From Toxoplasma gondii ME49 (lineage: Eukaryota > Apicomplexa > Conoidasida > Eucoccidiorida > Sarcocystidae), in contig NC_031477.1 in the NCBI RefSeq assembly GCF_000006565.2, forward strand, positions 56,528-120,527: a stretch of DNA of 64,000 nt, in the 5' to 3' direction. The notes beneath the pieces were generated by a model. It did not search any database and was not told the origin of the DNA. It saw only the letters and a program-made list of their open reading frames with translations. Position 1 is the first letter of the stretch. The number at the start of each line of letters is the position of its first letter. Shown here piece by piece: positions 61,901-64,000 of the stretch. The translations under genes were made by a program, and so were the position numbers.

Positions 61901-64000
61901 TAACAGTAGAGCGTCTGCCCGCGCTATCATCACCATTACGACGCCACAGTCGACTACACAGCAGTGATACTATTCTATCGTTCACATCATGCATACAAGC
62001 ACATCTGTCTTATCTAATCATTTTTCAGTCAGCTAAAACGATTTCTGTACAATGCAGCCACGATTAAACCGCTGAACGACTTGATACAGATCATCGCTCT
62101 AATTGTCTGTGTCCTCAGCCTTACTAGATGCACCTGACCAACATCAAGAGACAACGATCCAATACACAACGCCGGACAGTCAATATCTAGCGATAATCAA
62201 CCACACCACTCATCCGTGATGACAGCGAGATAACCCGCATAAGCCGACGCCCGCGTCTGCAGCGACGCGACCTCGCCAGATGCACTGTAGAAGACGTGCG
62301 TGGGTCAAGGCACTAGTGGAACCTAAACACCGCCTTTACCGCCGCTGCTCGAGTTCTGCACGTCTGGCGATAGTAATAACGCACTTCAACAGCCATATTA
62401 ACCTCATTCCCAAAGCAAGCATGTATTCGCTTTCTTCAAACACCGTTATCTCTCCGTTGCGCAAATCACCCCACGAAGCCGCATGCGCAGGGTAAATAGT
62501 GTTATGGGTCTCAAAGGAGCCAGTCGGTCCTTGGCAAACTGTTTGCTCTTTCTCATACACCAGATGGTTGCCAAGGTGTCTGGTTTTTGCTTACCGGCCA
62601 CATCTGGACACTCGTCACGACAAGGCTTCAATTGCCATAAGGATGGACCATGTCCTGTCTGCGCATGCACTGCTCTCTTTCCGTGGAATCCGCAGCACGT
62701 GTTCCGGCTTCTCTACGCTTATCCACGCATCCTCAAACGGAGGCAAAAATGCCGCACCTCGCTCCACAACTCATGATCGCGAGACCACAGTACATGGAAT
62801 ATCAATATAACCTGTGGTCGTCAGTGGACACGCACACGGCCCTTGCTGCTACTGTCACAATCTTCAGCAGTGAATCGCGCGTTTTTTCGATGAAGCCGGA
62901 AGACGCTGTGTTGGATACTTACGTGGCGAATACAGGAATGGCCCTGTGTTTGGCTAGCCTTACGCTTCCCAGCTGCCGGACAACAATCCACAAACCGACA
63001 CGTAATGCATCAGAACACATCTGCGCGGCCACCACGCAATCTACTCCCGACGCCGGGAGCTAACCCGCACAACACGTCTGTCGTAAAATCGAAGACGTAA
63101 CATCTCAAGAACACCGTAAAACCGCTCCCAGAAAATAGTGCAGCCTGGAAACGTCGCCACCTATGCTGCGTCCCATGTTCCTCGAGATCCCCCCATCTAC
63201 GCTGCGACAATATCGATGTGAATCCCGCATCTGCTCCGTGGAACACACACCACCTCTAGAGCCAATTGAACCTCAACTCCCTCACAGGCACTGTCTCACT
63301 CTTCGACACTACACAGCATGGCACACAACATGTCTCTTGAACCACGCAGTCTCGCTCGCTACGCCCGCACAGACCCAATCAAACCGCCTGTGTTACCTGC
63401 ACCTTCTTATCACATCGTATCGACCGAGTCGATCACCGGAGAAAAACTGGGACAATCGCCCCGACGTCCCCTTTATCAGCAACCAACAGTGCTCCCGATG
63501 TAGTGCTTTCCGATCAACGGGCAGCAGGAAGTGCACATCGCCAATGTCCTGTGGACAACGAAACCAGCAGCCGGACACGATGCGGCCCTAGTGCACACAG
63601 TCAGCATATCCTGGTCACCGCCTTCACAGGCCACTCACAAAATCCGACAGAAAACTGTCCCTACTTCCTCTTCCTGGATTGCAACGTCCACCAAATGAGG
63701 CGGAGTCAACGACATGGCGACTCTCACTCGATCCCGTCACCAGTCATACAGATCACCCATGATGCCGCCAGTCTGACACCCGTGTACGGCCACACGTGTC
63801 CTCAGCGGAGCGGCGTCATCAAATCCACCGGAAACGGCTTTCCAGCACAGCGTACACTGCTAGTGCTAACCTCCCCGGTAGCCTCGTTCCCACCATTGTT
63901 TGCTGGTTATGTCGCGCTACATATCGGGTACGTGTAACACAATTCAGGGATGCGACTCAACTGAGGTCCAAGCTCGGCTCTTTCATTGCTGTGTCTCTCC

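Larger units (their letters stand above)
18900..64000 (+). repeat. Degenerate tandem array, about 1.65-kb unit, all copies in one direction
   Basis: Similar but diverged sequence blocks recur in the same order and orientation. Using one anchor, the Tyr codon of a P-Y-x-x-L-L-E signature, I find it at 28325, 29956, 31535, 33196, 34850, 36104, 37800, 39347, 41055, 42696, 44395, 45876, 47557, 49245, 50191, 51466, 53125, 53835 and 55457. Looser copies lie at 60452, 61280 and 63662. Successive steps are 1631, 1579, 1661, 1654, 1254, 1696, 1547, 1708, 1641, 1699, 1481, 1681, 1688, 946, 1275, 1659, 710 and 1622. Other anchors (AYxLS, GCAGCACTTGCAGCC, a phased CA tract) give the same period. Every copy has stops or frameshifts. 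It continues to the right edge. The left limit is uncertain. It may be a dead tandem gene family, or a satellite that captured coding sequence. Confidence 0.85.
52600..64000 (+). repeat. Right part of array: diverged sub-family
   Basis: Here a block around CTAACGCAGCTGGAA recurs at about 53073, 55377, 56244, 57933 and 59566. The steps are 2304, 867, 1689 and 1633. Between these lie blocks like ACCGGCAGTCCAAC...GTTTCCTGCCACTG (about 60965 and 61780, with relatives near 55120 and 52870). The PY signature persists at 53125, 53835, 55457, 60452, 61280 and 63662, so this is a sub-family of the same array and not a separate element. I found no intact gene. 54.0-54.6 and 62.1-63.6 kb contain only short frames. 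Confidence 0.65.

Noticed and set aside
18900..64000. CRISPR array or transposon explanation for the repeats
   Set aside because: Units are about 1.65 kb, diverged, without spacers, terminal repeats, target duplications, transposase or reverse transcriptase motifs.

Overview
The window looks like nuclear DNA of a tissue-cyst coccidian (Sarcocystidae: the Toxoplasma / Hammondia / Neospora group). Three things support this. There is a short spliced gene for a secreted single-pass membrane protein at the left edge. There is an AT-rich insert carrying apicoplast-type SSU rRNA, LSU rRNA, tRNA-Ala and tRNA-Asn pieces. There is also a small fragment matching the start of mitochondrial cytochrome b as I remember the coccidian protein. 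Apicomplexan mitochondria encode no tRNAs, so the tRNA-bearing insert must come from the plastid. Nothing suggests bacterial operons, CRISPR, insertion sequences or phage, and I see no telomeric repeat tract. The species assignment is inference.

Layout. (1) 0-9.4 kb is mostly intergenic-looking, unique DNA with one gene I can model (minus strand, 238-1223, two exons) and a few weak candidates. (2) 9.45-10.51 kb is a rearranged nuclear plastid insertion (NUPT). (3) 10.5-18.9 kb is mostly featureless, with a cytochrome b fragment near 11.7 kb and exon-like but broken sequence near 13.1-13.5 kb. (4) From about 18.9 kb to the right edge is a very degenerate tandem array. Its unit is about 1.65 kb, all copies face the same way (+), and all appear decayed. 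It contains several much younger local duplications (18.97/22.31, 21.46/24.95, 22.19/23.94, 34.50/35.76, 38.64/40.16, 56.24/57.93 kb).

The array is the main result. A signature read as P-Y-x-x-L-L-E recurs with its Tyr codon at 28325, 29956, 31535, 33196, 34850, 36104, 37800, 39347, 41055, 42696, 44395, 45876, 47557, 49245, 50191, 51466, 53125, 53835 and 55457. Most steps are 1.55-1.71 kb. In several copies the same frame runs on into a second signature (S-S-T-C-x-x-D-D-E-A-F-L-H-H-D). A third signature (A-Y-x-L-S) keeps the same period. I read this as the remains of a tandem protein-coding family, or of one giant repeat protein, now broken by stops and frameshifts in every copy. I do not recognise the family. 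No intact gene is claimed inside the array.
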